The notes under the pieces were generated by a model, which ran no database searches, had not been told where the DNA came from, and worked only from the letters and a program-made list of their open reading frames with translations. A stretch of DNA of 64,000 bases from Leptobrachium leishanense (taxonomy: Eukaryota; Chordata; Amphibia; Anura; Megophryidae): the NCBI GenBank assembly GCA_009667805.1, contig CM019066.1, forward strand, positions 331,892,077-331,956,076, given 5' to 3'. Position 1 is the stretch's first letter, and each line of letters opens with the position of its first letter. The position numbers and the translations under genes are program-made. Positions 9,675-21,734 of the stretch are shown one piece after another.

Positions 9675-10612
9675 GGCTAGTGTCAGACGAACGCATTCAT
9701 CACATCCGTGTCGTCGCACAGGTTAACGTCCATTGTAGCATTGATTTGTGAACAATAGAGACCAACACACGAAGTACGTGTGCACCAAAGTGCGCATGCA
9801 CCACACAGATGACAACGGACGCCATTTAGGCCTCGACATAAAGCGCTACGTGAGACGCCCAGAGTGTGCCGCGTCCGCGTAGCGGACTGTGTGCGTGATG
9901 ATGCAACGTCAGATGCAGCGCATTTGCGAAGTCCGTCACGTTGACTCACAAAGTGCCCATGGATGTATCTGCCGGAGTTGATGGGATGAACCCACCACCT
10001 TCTTTCCTTTTTTTTCTTCAGATACAGGTATGCCATTGCAACAAACAAAAAAGCTTCTTCTGCATCTATCTCGGATCAAACTCCACCTCCACAAAATGGT
10101 TTATTATATCCTTTTCCCATTTTTTTCTTCACTTTTCCAATTAAGTTTGTTTCCCATATTTCCCTTTTTTCTACACTCTGCATGCGTGCATAACGGACAG
10201 ACGTACTGATGGAAGATACGGTAGACCCCACACAGTCCGTTTTTTTTTACGGATGTAGTACAAAATGGGAAATATGGCAATCAAAATTACTTAAAATTAA
10301 ATGACAGGTATAGTCAGCCAGACCAAAAAAACTTCTGAGCGTCAACGTGATGGACGCCGCAAATGCGTCCGTCTGACGTCACGTTATCACGCACAGAAGC
10401 TGCTACACGGACGTGGCGCACTCTGCGTGTCCGTCATTGCGGTTTTACTTTCTTGCCTAACTTGTGTCCGTTTGCCACGTGCGTTGTGCATGCGCAGTTC
10501 GGTGCACACGTACTTCATGTGTGGGTCTCTATTGATCATGATTCTATGCTACGACGGACGTTAAACTGTGCGGCGTCACGGACATGAACACTGGGTTAAT
10601 CTGACGCAGGCC
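9675..10612. mobile_element. H1-family element with an inverted internal duplication, TSD TAA
   Basis: The ends GGCTAGTGTCAGACGAACGC and AATCTGACGCAGGCC are flanked by TAA (9672-9674 and 10613-10615). The left arm (about 9690-9945) is an imperfect reverse complement of about 10370-10600, so the element is a large foldback around a unique middle. The right half matches the MITE at 42785-43251. Confidence 0.7.
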
Positions 10613-10615
10613 TAA

Positions 10616-11875
10616 AACCTCACTTGAAAAATGTCATTGGATCAACTGGAATCGAGACCCTGGTTTTAGGATTATTTTAACCTCATATTTATAATTTCGA
10701 GTTCAGTGTGGGTGTAAATAGTAATAGTCAGTAAACCGGAGTTACCAGTGTCTGTTAAATTTTTATAGGATCCTAATTTAATAACACCATCAACTTAATC
10801 GCATTCCAACAAAATATTAGAATGAAAGACTTTCTTTTTGGCCAGGCAGTATATTACATATGGAATAACAGAGAACAGTCAAACACACTAAATTCCAAAA
10901 AATGTATCATAAAAACCAAAGATTCCGCAAGTGACAGGATTTCAGAATCAAACAGGGTTAACTAGAGAAAGGTGAAAACCAGGAGAACTGGCAGGAGAAG
11001 AGAACAATCTAGACCAAATAGCCGATTTAGAAAGTGAGATAAATGGGAGAATTTTTCTGGTTTGGCTATTTTGACATAGAATTTTCACTTCTCCAATCAT
11101 TCTCCTGAGCTTCACCTTTCTTTGAATAGACTCTATAATCAATATATCATCAGATGAAAATTCTCCAGCTCTCTGTGTATATGCCATTTTATTTTTGTTT
11201 TACTCTGCTATAATATTACCTTTTGATAACTGTTATCTTTTTATACTCAATTTGTAAAATTTGTAATTGCAGGGTTGGAGTATATCTATATAAACCATAT
11301 TACTATATAATTTTAAATCTAAATGAATTTAACATTAGTCATATTTTGGAACAGATTACATTTTATTTACATTTGAGAGCAAGGGAGCAGAGTACGACAT
11401 CGCAGAATGTGTTTTATTGACCGGCGGCTCCTGGTGATGGGTTAGAGTCATGTCCCCGGAGTACGTAAAGGTCAGTGTAACATATCTCAGTATGACTTTC
11501 AGTCACCCATTAGTGATCTGGAGTTACCAGGTGATGTATCACTTCATCCTTTTAATATATTTTCAAGTTTTATTCTTGCCGCTATTTGTCAAACACCGAG
11601 CTAATGTACTTTGTATTTAAGCGATTACACGAAATGCCTGTCAACAGGCAAACTCAGGGTTTTTGGTTTATTTTAACCCCTTATTTAACATTTCTCAAGA
11701 ATGTCAGAACTTCAGTTCAGTAATTATTTGTACAAGGGAGGTCCCTGTGCTTGTATAATCCTACTATCCTATACATGTGACATTGCAGGAAAACCAGGAC
11801 CAAGCAAAATTCTGTAAACACCTGTGCGTGTTCCACCACATGGATCTACTGTGGTGGCGCTAATGTTGACATTAA
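10616..11875. other. Intergenic stretch without a recognised feature
   Basis: AT-rich sequence. I see no coding similarity, clear TIR or tandem repeat. Confidence 0.5.
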
Positions 11876-12302
11876 GGCTAGGGTCAGACGAACGCATTTT
11901 TCACGTTGTCCGTGAAAAAGTGCGTTCGAACGAATGGACGTATTTTTTCATGGAATACGCGATAGCGGTCATACGATGCGCATTTTCGTCCGTGATTTTG
12001 TACGGATCATCAATAAAACCCTTTTTGCGTCTGGACGTTATGTTGGCCGGACGTGTGCAGCGTCTGACGTCTCCCAATCACGCAAACACGCCGCTATGCG
12101 GCCGCAGCGCACTCTGTACGTCAGTAGTAGCGGTTTGACGTTCTTGAAAAAATGCGTTCATTTGCCACTTGCGTTGCACTGACGAACTTTCGTGCGGCCG
12201 TTCGTCGTATGTTCCCCGGCATTGGACGTCATTTGCTGCTAGCACGGCCGTGATTTTGTGCGGCTAAACGCACGTTAAAACTGCTTTCGTCTGACCTTAG
12301 CC
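11876..12302. mobile_element. H1-family MITE (subfamily B), TSD TAA
   Basis: The ends are GGCTAGGGTCAGACGAACGC and TTTCGTCTGACCTTAGCC, with flanking TAA on both sides. The interior (ATCATCAATAAAACCCTTTTT, GCGTCTGGACGTTATG) is nearly the same as at 57547-57973. Confidence 0.85.
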
Positions 12303-12344
12303 TAAAAGTTGTTAATGTTGATCCTCTAAAAAAAGATGTTTTTT

Positions 12345-13171
12345 TGCTCTTAAATAAATTGGGTAGATGCTGCTGACCTACCTCACTTTATCAGACTCTC
12401 CCCAGTCTTCAGTCCTTCAAGAAAATCCTCAAACACTTTTTTCCAGATAAATGTCACATTCCTGAATAATTCCTCTCCTCACCTACCCGTCCCACTTTAT
12501 TATACATTCATACTTTGCTTCACTACATGCCTATGCCCATTTCTGATAGAAACATTACTAATGGTTTATCTTGACCTCTAACAAGTTGAATACTCCTCTC
12601 GTTCTCCTCCATGCCAACGCCTCTAGATTGTAAGCTCCTCTGAGCAGCGCCCTCTACACCCTTTTGTCTGGTTTCAAAGGTTTCTTGTAGTTTTGTTAGT
12701 CTAAGGCTCGGGTCAGACGAGCGCACTGATCACGTCCATTTGTACATCCGTTATAGCATATAATTATGACCAATGGAGCCCCACACACAAAGTACGTGCG
12801 CACGGAACTGCGGACGCATAACGGACGCGGCAAACGGACGCAGGTTAGGCAAGAACGTAAATCTGCTAGAACGGACGCACAATGTCCACATAGCTTTGTG
12901 TGTGAGTGATAGAACAAACTCAGACGGACTGCATTTTTAACGTCCAGCATTTTGACAGACAAAATATTTTTCATATTAATTTATTTTCCCTTCTACATCA
13001 GTCAAAAAAAACATCAGTCACAAAAACTGACTGTGTGGCCACTACCTCGTCGTCAGTCATAAAGTACGTCTGTTGTGCACGGACACATAGTCCGTACAGA
13101 ATGCGCTCGTCTGACATTAGTCTAATTCCCTGTCCTTTATTACGACGCACTGTGGAAGCTGTTGACAGTAT
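12345..13171 (+). mobile_element. L2-type LINE 3' fragment, split by an H1 MITE
   Basis: Decayed sequence corresponds to the end of an L2-like reverse transcriptase ORF (a CTTCAGTCCTTCAAGAA block, as at 59620) and its 3' UTR (TCTAGATTGTAAGCTC; then GACGCACTGTGGAAGCTGTTG after the insert). It continues from 12704 to 13123 across the H1 insertion and ends where an H2 MITE begins. Confidence 0.6.
12705..13122. mobile_element. H1-family MITE (subfamily A), TSD TAA
   Basis: The ends are GGCTCGGGTCAGACGAGCGC and GCGCTCGTCTGACATTAGTC. TAA occurs on each side (12702-12704, 13123-13125). It is inserted in the L2 fragment. Confidence 0.8.
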
Positions 13172-13944
13172 CAGGGTTATTTAAAGGGAGCCGAATTGCA
13201 TCGAACAGTGAATTTCCCCAGACGGTGCAATTTAGTGGCCATTTGGCTATTCAAAACGCTGTCAGTTTGCCAAATACTGGCGAATTGCCAGCGAAATATG
13301 GTGATCTTCGACGGCAGTGAACTCCCCATAGAGAAGCAATGGTTAATCTATTCAGAGAACACCAAAATGTCAGTGAAATGACCTGATTTTCGGTGGTTTC
13401 ATTCGACAGGTTTAATCAGGCGAATTCCATAGGTTTTAATGTAAAAAATTCTCTGTTTTTATTAAATATTTATTCAAATGTTTATTTTTTACTCTTGCAG
13501 CAACAAGTCTCTTTATTTACTTATTTTTCAGGATTTTTTAGGCCTTTTTTCGGCAATTTTTTCCCCCGATTTATTTATTTATTTTAAAAAAATTGTGTTT
13601 TTTTTCTGTAACAGATCTTTTTACTATTATTCATAGGACCTTATATAATATTTCCAGGCATTTTCCTGCAGTAGGTTTTTTGCAAACAACTTTTAAAAGT
13701 TGCGTTCTTGTTTGTTTTTTACCTGTTCTTCATCTTGTCGGCACTGTTTGGCAAGTCGTCGGCTTTTTTCGGATCGATTCAGCAATTTTGCGGCGGATCG
13801 TCTGATGCATTCAGTGGGTTTTCGGATCGATTCAGCGGGTTTTCGATGTTTTTTCTGATCAATTCGCCGGTTTTGCGGCAGTTTTTCGGGTGCGTTCAGA
13901 CTAGCCGTGGGTAACAATATTTCGGGGCTCTCTGAATAACCCTG
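13172..13944 (-). mobile_element. H2-family MITE, TSD TAT
   Basis: The TIRs CAGGGTTATTTAAAG and CTCTGAATAACCCTG are flanked by TAT at 13169-13171 and 13945-13947. The interior carries the family blocks (ATTCGACAGGTTTAATCAGGC, TTATTTATTT T-rich centre, CGGATCGATTCAGCGGG). Reading frames in it are not conserved between copies. Confidence 0.8.
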
Positions 13945-14249
13945 TATATAATTTATGATAATTCTTCTTGTATGCCAGTAATGCAGACCCCATTAAAATT
14001 GCTGGAATGAAAGGTTCTAAACTCTAGATGGTGCTCTTTATCTTGTACAATGTTCTGTAAAGGATAAATGAACATGAACAATTAAAAATAATGAAATGGT
14101 TAAATAGTTTATGCAGACGAAGGAAGATGGATCACTTGAATGTCTTTGAGTACTGGGATTGTTTACGCCTTCACATGTGGGAGTAGCATTCTAGGTCAAC
14201 TGCTTTTTGAACATGGTCACTTGTCATCCACAAAACCATGGTAGCTGGG

Positions 14250-14525
14250 CCTAAGTCCTAAAAAAAAAAGAAGTGTGGAAACTCACCAAGGTTTCTGTCC
14301 CCCAACTAACACTTACCATCTTGCACTTAACAAAAAACATGTGTGATTTAAAAGGGAAACATATGATTGAAACCTGAATACAAGCTTTATAGTGTGTGGC
14401 ACCAATGTGAAAGCAGTTCTACCTGCAAAAATAGTGGTGGAACTGTGTTCCCACCTGTTCCCCCTCGAGTTGACCCCTGCATGGTAGCAGGAAAGCAATG
14501 TGTGGCAAACATAGATTCTCTTGTT
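14250..14525 (+). repeat. Unclassified dispersed repeat, copy 1
   Basis: The sequence from CCTAAAAAAAAAAGAAGTGTGG through ACTCACCAAGGTTTCTGTCCC and GAACTGTGTTCCC matches 36941-37215. Neither copy has clear TIRs or a coding frame. Confidence 0.7.
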
Positions 14526-14545
14526 TTTCTTCAGAAATATTTTAA

Positions 14546-14820
14546 CCCCTTAATGCCGTAGGGTGGACTATGCCGTTCTGGCGGTGGGAAGGCCTAAATG
14601 TCGTACAGTAGCAAGCACGACCAGCGGCTTTCTGGCAACTCCTATGACCCACCTTCCGTGCCTGCTTGAGTTCAGGCAGTCACACTGCAGCCAATGACAT
14701 TGATTGGCCGCAGGGAAGGGAGGCAGGCTGTAGGAGTTGCCAGAATGCAGCAAGGCGTGCAATGCAGCCCCACTTTGTATAAGCCCACCTGCCGCCTGGC
14801 AGAAACCCAGCTGTAAGGGG
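14546..14820. mobile_element. piggyBac-like MITE, flanks TTAA/TTCA
   Basis: The left end CCCCTTAATGCCG follows TTAA (14542-14545). The right end CTGTAAGGGG is followed by TTCA, a one-base decay of TTAA. It is 275 bp with no ORF of note. Confidence 0.65.
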
Positions 14821-16010
14821 TTCAGTGAAAGAAACAGATATATCTAACTAAGCTTTAAACACATTTTGGAGTAGACCTTATACCCTTTGAAAGCATAATT
14901 AATATATCAGTGAAAATGCGCAGTATATTATACATGGCAATTCTAACAATCCTAATTATTACCTTGCATTACAATAATTTATCTTTACCTGCATTTCTCC
15001 AATTTTACTAAAAGAAGCATCGTATGAAATTGGCTGCAAGAATATACTACACATCGAAAAGTTTCTGAAAATAATGTTTATTTGTTTGAATTTAAAAAAA
15101 ACAAAGAAAATGGTGTTTCTTTCTTTCTTTCTTCAGAAAATTTCAATAAACCACACAATTTTTACAGCCTGTAGACCATAGTAATGTGTTTTTAAATGTT
15201 AAACACTCACATAGAGATGAATGCTATATCATTTAAAATGTGAAGCCCCATATCCTTTCATTACCCTTTTTCTATCCCTTTGAGGATGATTTATGAACTG
15301 TCCTGTAGGGTCCGTCTTTTTTATTTAGCATTCTGCCACTGACAAGGATCCAGATGAATAGACAGCAATGCTATGGGCACATAGTCAGATTGTCAAATAT
15401 GCTACAGCCAGAGATCAGACAGTGGCGTTTGTGATATACTCAAGTCTACAACTTCCTCTCCTTTTCATCCTTTGGTTCTACATCCTTCCGCTATGCTGCT
15501 TCTTTTTGGGAGTTTGCAATCAGTTCATTTTGCATTAACTTACTGAATTCACGCAAACTGTAAAAATATATATTGTGATGTCAAAATCCCAGTCACATAA
15601 GATTATTATTTTATTTTGTTTTAATGAATTCACATTTACTGTTTATCTCTGGCCGGTTTAATAACCTACTGGGCAGAAAGATGAGAAAGGACAATAGTGT
15701 TATTGTTATTATTGTGCCCCCAGGTACCTGATGTTCCACAATTACATAAAACATGAAACATTGTGGCAACAAAGATTTGACGAAAACATAAAGGGCTCTG
15801 TTCTAACTGAGTCACTAACAAGGATCCACAAAAGGCAAAAGATGGCGTGAGCCGTTAACTATTATTGGCTTCCTATTATCAGCTCCATAACGTGCGAGCC
15901 TGTTACCACCTGCACTTGTAATATTTGGAGTTGTTAGTGGACACTCTTGAAAAAGTCCTCTGTGGGACTGAAACGTCGATTTTTGTACTATCAGCATAAA
16001 AAAACATTAA
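14821..16010. other. Intergenic stretch without a recognised gene
   Basis: AT-rich sequence with a short TTTC run near 15119. The last part (about 15930-16005, with a GAAACGTCGATTTTTG block) resembles repeat-type 3' UTR sequence but I cannot classify it. Confidence 0.5.
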
Positions 16011-16350
16011 AGGGGGTTATTCAGAGAGCACCGAAATGTCGCCGACATTTCGGTGCTCTCCCGCTCCCTGCACTTCGGGGAATCAAATTTCCCCACCCCA
16101 ATTCAGCATTCACCGCAGGGTCCCTGGAGTGCAGTGAACGGACCTGAAAATCTGCCGAAAACCCGCCGAACTCCTGCCGAAAAACGCATCCGATACGATC
16201 CAAAATATCAGATCACTCGAACCGCCACAAAAAAACACACAAACACGTCTGGAAAAAGCTGCTGAGACGCCGAACACATAGTAGACCAGCTGCTGGAAAA
16301 AGCTGATAAGCTGACAAACGGGGTTAAAAAAAAAAAAAAGGATTGAAAAG
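16011..16350 (+). mobile_element. H2-family MITE, 5' part only
   Basis: It starts GGGGGTTATTCAGAGAGCACC and contains the inverted pair CACCGAAATGTCG/CGACATTTCGGTG and the GCAGGGTCCC block. It is cut by SINE-related sequence after about 16350, and no right TIR is present. Confidence 0.75.
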
Positions 16351-16354
16351 TGTC

Positions 16355-16432
16355 AAAATTCGGATTCGAACCAGGTCTCCACAGTTATAGAGCAATGATG
16401 TTACCTCTACTCCATCCAGCCAGTACATTACC
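16355..16432 (-). mobile_element. SINE head fragment (tRNA-related part)
   Basis: GGATTCGAACC is the reverse complement of a B-box. It is followed by TGATGTTACCTCTACTCCATCC, which on the minus strand is the 5' region seen in the SINE at 51752. The tail half is missing here. Confidence 0.7.
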
Positions 16433-16860
16433 CCTAATACCTATCAAATTATTTACAGATACCTATAATATGGTCACAACTACGGTATGTTATAGAACAT
16501 ATGTGTGTGTATAGATAATTATTTGTGTGCCTATGTATCCTTTTTATATAGGACTGCTACAAGAAGTGCTGATTGGGGATATCTATATTTTTTAAACAAT
16601 AAAGCTTAAAAATATCGCAAAAAAAGGAAACATGCACATAACTTAATGAAAGGAAAAAAAGGACATAATTTGGCTAAAAAGAGTGATATCAGTAAACAAC
16701 AATCTATACACAAGTTGCACATTTTTCATGTGTGCTATGGCTATCCTTTCAACGTGCTATTGAATAAAGGGTGAGGGTAATGCAAAGTATACTAGAACAC
16801 TGCAATTCTGATCAAAAAGATGATTTGTGCAGTCACTAAATGCTAAGTGGAACTCAGGAA

Positions 16861-16935
16861 TTTATTTATTTATAAAAGATTTTACCAGGAAGGATACATT
16901 GAGATTTCTCTCATTTTCAAGTATGTCCTGGGTTG
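16861..16935 (-). mobile_element. SINE tail fragment
   Basis: The block ATTTTACCAGGAAGGATAC...TATGTCCTGGG is present after an ATTTATTTAT lead. Confidence 0.75.
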
Positions 16936-17641
16936 AAGAACATTGTATTAAAAATGAAGTGTAAAAAAAAGAAGAAAATAAGCAAATCAGCTCAGAAACG
17001 ACTGATCGCTGGTTTTAAACTTGCAAATGTTACCATACTTAATCATAAAAAAGAAACAAAATAGCATCCTACAAGCCGATGGAAAGTAAATATAAGTGTA
17101 GAATTTGCTTTGTTGGAGAAATCATGTTTTCTCACCAACTAAGTGATGCGTCCAGAGGAGACGGGTGTAAGTCTGGTGCAGGTGTCACTGCCGGCTAGTG
17201 AGTGATTGCACCATCAACCTCCTACCGTGATCTATCATGCGGACCCAGCCGGTGAAGAATCACAGGCTCGGCAAGGTGCTGAGCCCGGCAACATATCATT
17301 AAACAAGGTTACCACTGTTAAATTTGTTTCCACGCTCAATCTGGTCAATAGTCATTCCACTTCTCAATACCGTTTATGCATTATATTTAGAACATGTTGA
17401 TACAATTAAAACACGCACCATTTAGTAGGTATCATGACACTGCATGCTGTCAGGCCTTGTCAACAGTGTTTAAGAGTAACACGTCCTGCCTTCATTTTCA
17501 CCCATATTTTTAGACGTGTGAACAAATTAATGTTTTTTTTTTCTTTTTTCTATTTTTTTTTTTTACATCCTCGATACATTTGTGGAAGCTGAACTCTTTC
17601 AATGCCAGATAACGATGCAGTACGAATACGGATCTATCTAA
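16936..17641. other. Intergenic stretch without a recognised feature
   Basis: No coding similarity is seen. There is a T-rich tract near 17530-17565. Confidence 0.5.
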
Positions 17642-18079
17642 GGCTCGTGTCAGACGAGTGCAGTGTTCATGCCTGTGTTGCCGCACATTTTAACGTCTGT
17701 AGTAGCATACAATTATGATCAATAGAGACCCACACACGAAGTACGTCCGCACAGAAGTGTGGATGCACAACGGACGCATTAAACGGACGCAAGTTGGGCA
17801 AGAATGTAAAACCGCTAGAACGGACGTGCGGAGTGCGCCACGTCCGCATAGCTTTGTGTGTGAGTGATGGAACGTAGTCAGATGGACTGCATTTTTGACG
17901 TCCAGCATTTTTGACGGACAAAATGGTTTTTCATATTAATTTTATTTCCCATCTACATCAGTCAAAAAAAGTCAGCCACAAAAATGGACTGTGTGGCCAC
18001 TATCTTTTCGTCTGTCAGAAGTACGTCCATTGTGCACGGACGCACAGTCCGCACAGAATGCATTCGTCTGACCCTAGCC
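17642..18079. mobile_element. H1-family MITE (subfamily A)
   Basis: The ends are GGCTCGTGTCAGACGAGTGC and CATTCGTCTGACCCTAGCC, with flanks TAA (17639-17641) and TGA. The interior matches the other subfamily-A copies (TGTGTGAGTGATGGAACG, TTGACGTCCAGCATTTTTGA). Confidence 0.8.
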
Positions 18080-18744
18080 TGATTCTTCTTCTTTCATTAA
18101 ACCCCGAATGTAACATTTAATACTTATTGTGATTGTGAATGTTTAATGTGTTTAATCAAGTTTCTAGAATACATAGGGACCAAGATTCATATAGCTACCG
18201 TATTATGGGGTACGTTTCCATCAATGGGCATATGGGCACAGTGACAATATTCAATCATGATCTCATATAACCCTGATCTACTTTCTGCCATGTGCTGTTT
18301 GTGAACATGTATGCAACCTGCTCATTGTATGTTTTTTTTAATGTATGGTAAATGGATGATTCTGCTAATTCTCATAAATTATGGTGAAACTTATGCAGGC
18401 TTTGGATGAAAGTAACAATAAGTGCATTAAAATTGGGCCTTTAGTGTCGGCAACAGTGCCGTCACACCGTAACCCCTCTGTGGTATTGAAGTGGAAGAGT
18501 GCAGAGTTGGACCCTGCAGTCCAATATTAAAATTATATGAATCTGGTACAGGCGTCAGTGGCAGTGCACCCAAATATTGTGCCTTTGGTGGCAGCAAGTG
18601 CCTTCACACCGTCAGTGCGGTAACTCATGGTGTCACCCCCCCAAGTTTTACGTTTATTTTTATTTTTTTAACTACTCTTACTCATAAAGCAGTACTCCCA
18701 TATAATACTGAATGCTCATAATACACGGCGCACATTACTGTGGG
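18080..18744. other. Intergenic stretch without a recognised feature
   Basis: No coding similarity, TIR or tandem repeat was found by eye. Confidence 0.45.
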
Positions 18745-19017
18745 GTTTAAAAAATCTAGAAATAAAGAGACTCTTTACTACAGAATATAATAATAAACGG
18801 TTTATTAGATATTTAATTAAAACGGGAATATTTTTAACATTGAAGTCTATGGGGCAAAACATTTCCCACATGAATACACGAAAATGTCCAAAATCACGAA
18901 AAAAAGTCGATACGAAAAACGAGCCGAAATGAAACAAACTGAAGCGGAAATTGGCTGAAACGATCCGAAATGAAAATTGTCGAATTACGAACAAAACGAA
19001 AATTTTATATCAACACG
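18745..19017 (+). mobile_element. hAT-MITE interior fragment with the shared A/T module
   Basis: The module AAATAAAGAGACTC...TTTATTAGATATT...ACATTGAAGTCTATGG is followed by CGAAAA-rich sequence (GTCGATACGAAAAACGAGCCG) like that of the hAT MITEs at 1568 and 50893. No clean ends can be set. Confidence 0.55.
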
Positions 19018-19065
19018 CAGACCTATATATACGTATATATCAACACGCATATATATATATATATA
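19018..19065. repeat. AT-rich microsatellite block
   Basis: Alternating TA runs interrupted by CAACACGCA, repeated twice. Confidence 0.75.
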
Positions 19066-19143
19066 CACCCACCCACAGAGCTCAGACCACATATACACAT
19101 ACGCACATGGGGAGGTGGTATGTGGACAATCTCAACTAAATGC

Positions 19144-19269
19144 ACCCCCCCCATTTGGCTGATCCCTCCAGAAGAAATGTTGAACCCGACAGAGCAGAGA
19201 ATATATATATAATTCTCTGCTCTATAGGGTTCAACATTTCTTCTGGAGGGATCAGCCAAATGGGGGGGC
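19144..19269. repeat. Large inverted repeat derived from CR1 coding sequence
   Basis: The left arm (about 19144-19203) reads CCATTTGGCTGATCCCTCC...AATGTTGAACCC...CAGAGCAGAGAAT. After a short AT core, its near-exact reverse complement follows (about 19209-19269). The arm contains GGAGGGATCAGCCAAATG, which also occurs in the CR1 ORF at about 20370. Confidence 0.85.
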
Positions 19270-19354
19270 AATTAGTTGCCAAAATGTGTGTGTAATACAA
19301 GTCTGGATATATATATTTATAAGAATATAGATATATATCTTATCTATATATATA

Positions 19355-21138
19355 GCAAAGCAATTTATAAGAGCTTCCAAAGCACACGCAGAAGAGAAAA
19401 TAGCTCAGTCAGTAAAAGAGGGGGACAAAACATTTTTTAGATACATAAACGAGAAAAGAAAAGTAAAACAAGGATTAGTTAGATTAAAAACAAAGGAAGG
19501 AAGGTATGTAGAAGAGGATAAAAGTCTCGCTGACTGCCTCAATGAATATTTTTGTTCAGTCTTTGCAGAAGAAAAGGAAGGAAAGGGACCTCAGTTAGGA
19601 GGAAACACTAACGAGACATTTACATATCAGTTTACAGAGGAGGAGGTTCTACAGCAGCTGTCTAAAGTAAAGACAAATAAGTCAATTGGGCCTGATGGGA
19701 TCCACCCTAAATTATTAAAAGAGCTCAGTGATGTAATAGCAAAACCGTTAACAGATTTATTTAACCAATCCTTGCTAACTGGAGTCGTCCCAGAAGACTG
19801 GAAATTAGCAAATGTTGTACCCATTTACAAGAAGGGTAGTAGGGAGGTATCAGGGAACTATAGGCCAGTTAGTCTTACGTCAGTAGTGGAGAAATTAATT
19901 GAAACCATGTTAAAGGAAAGGATTGTTGAACATCTAAAAACACATAGATTACAGGATCAGAAACAACATGGGTTTACCTCAGGGAGATCATGCCAAACTA
20001 ATCTTATTGATTTTTTTGATTGGGTAACAAAAATAATAGACACAGGTGGTGCAGTAGACATTGCTTATTTAGATTTCAGTAAGGCTTTTGATACTGTTCC
20101 GCATAGAAGCCTTATCAATAAATTGCAATCTTTGAGCTTGGATTCCAATATTGTTGAATGGATTAGGCAGTGGCTGAGTGACAGGCAACAGAGGGTTGTG
20201 GTAAATGGAGTTTATTCGGCGCAAGGTGTTGTTACCAGTGGGGTACCTCAGGGGTCAGTACTTGGACCCATTCTCTTTAATATTTTTTTAGTGATATTGC
20301 AGAAGGTATTAATGGAAAAGTATGTCTTTTTGCTGATGACACAAAGATTTGCAACAGGGTTGACGTTCCTGGAGGGATCAGCCAAATGACAAATGATTTA
20401 GGTAAACTAAAAAAATGGTCGGAGCTGTGGCAATTGAGTTTTAATGTGGATAAGTGCAAGATAATGCACCTGGGACGTAAAAACCCAAGGGCTGAATATA
20501 GAATATTTGATACAGTCCTAACCTCAACATCTGAGGAAAGGGATGTAGGGGTTATTATTTCAGAGGATCTAAGGGTAAGTAGTCAATGTAATAGAGCAGC
20601 AGGAAATGCTAGCAGAATGCTTGGTTGTGTAGGGAGAGGTATTAGCAGTAGGAAAAGGGAAGTGCTCATGCCACTGTACAGAGCACTGGTGAGACCTCAC
20701 TTGGAGTACTGTGTGCAGTACTGGAGACCGTATCTCCAGAAGGATATAGACCTCTTAGAGAGAGTTCAGAGAACGGCTACTAAAATGGTGTACGGCTTGA
20801 AGGAGAAAAGTTACCAGGAAAGGCTTAATGATCTTAACATGTACAGCTTGGAAAAAAGACGAGACAGAGGAGATATGATAGAAACATTTAAATACGTAAA
20901 GGGAATCCACAAGGTAGAGGAAGGGAGTATATTTAAAAGGAAACAAAGTAGCAAAACAAGAGGACATAGTCTTAGATTAGAGGGGCAAAGGTTTAAAAGT
21001 AACATCAGGAAGCATTATTTTACTGAGAGGGTGGTGGATACATGGAACAGTCTTCCCGTAGAAGTGGTAGAGGCCAAAACAGTGATTGAATTTAAGCAGG
21101 CATGGGATAGGCAAAAGGCTATCCTAAACAAAAGATAA
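19355..21138 (+). pseudogene. CR1 reverse transcriptase, C-terminal two-thirds, one frameshift
   Basis: In the intact family this enzyme copies the LINE RNA at the nicked target. The frame is open from 19355, without a start codon of its own because of 5' truncation. It shows SIGPDGIHPKLLKEL (about 19680), NYRPVSLTS, LDFSKAFDTVPH (20063-20105) and GVPQGSVLGP (about 20240-20270). A one-base shift in a T-run near 20287 then moves the frame. The catalytic FADD box (20329-20340) and the rest, through RDVGVIISEDL, LVRPHLEYCVQYW and RRDRGDMIETFKY, continue in the other frame to the stop. Apart from that shift the domain is well preserved, so the copy is probably young. Confidence 0.9.
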
Positions 21139-21229
21139 ATCCAGGTAAAGTATCCATGTAATTGGGCAGACTAGATGGGCCGAAAGGTTCTTATCTGCCG
21201 ACATTTTTCTATGCTTCTTTGTTTCTATA
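19355..21229 (+). mobile_element. CR1-clade LINE, 5'-truncated
   Basis: It covers the reverse transcriptase domain to the ORF stop at 21138, then a short 3' UTR with GGGCAGACTAGATGGGCC...TTCTTATCTGCCGAC and a terminal TTTCTATG-type microsatellite, as in CR1 elements of frogs and other vertebrates. The endonuclease domain is absent. The truncation point abuts an AT microsatellite at about 19352. Confidence 0.85.
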
Positions 21230-21329
21230 TATATCATACCTGCCGTTACCTTCCCCTATAAATTTGCTAAAAATATACACACAAAAAAAACCACTGCCTG
21301 AGACCCCGCACAGCCCACATGCCACCCCC

Positions 21330-21386
21330 CTCTACCTGGCTGAATGTATCTAATATATATAATTAAATACATTCAGCCAGGTAGAG
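21330..21386. repeat. Palindrome with 20-bp arms
   Basis: CTCTACCTGGCTGAATGTAT at 21330-21349 is matched by its exact reverse complement at 21367-21386, around an AT-rich 17-base loop. Confidence 0.9.
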
Positions 21387-21734
21387 AAAGAAAGAAAAAA
21401 AGTTTTATTTTATGTTCCCGGGGACATTTAAAAATGTCCTCAGATTTTATTTTTTTTAGAAATGTGTCGCCTTACCTTAGCCTGGTGGTCAGTGGGATCT
21501 CCCTGGATCCTGGTGGGGGCTGGGGGGTCTGCTGTGGGCGCAGGTGCAGTGTCTCCCTCCCTGCGCTGCCTGTCTCTGCCACATGTACGCGGGCGGCTAG
21601 CCCGCACAGTCACAGCTCTGTCATCCGACGGCCGCATGCTCCTTGCTCCTCAATGCTCTTCAAGGGGATCCTTGGAAGGCCCCTGCAAGCTGCCCTCTAC
21701 AGTGCCTGATTAGAGAGCCGTGTCTGCCTGATGT

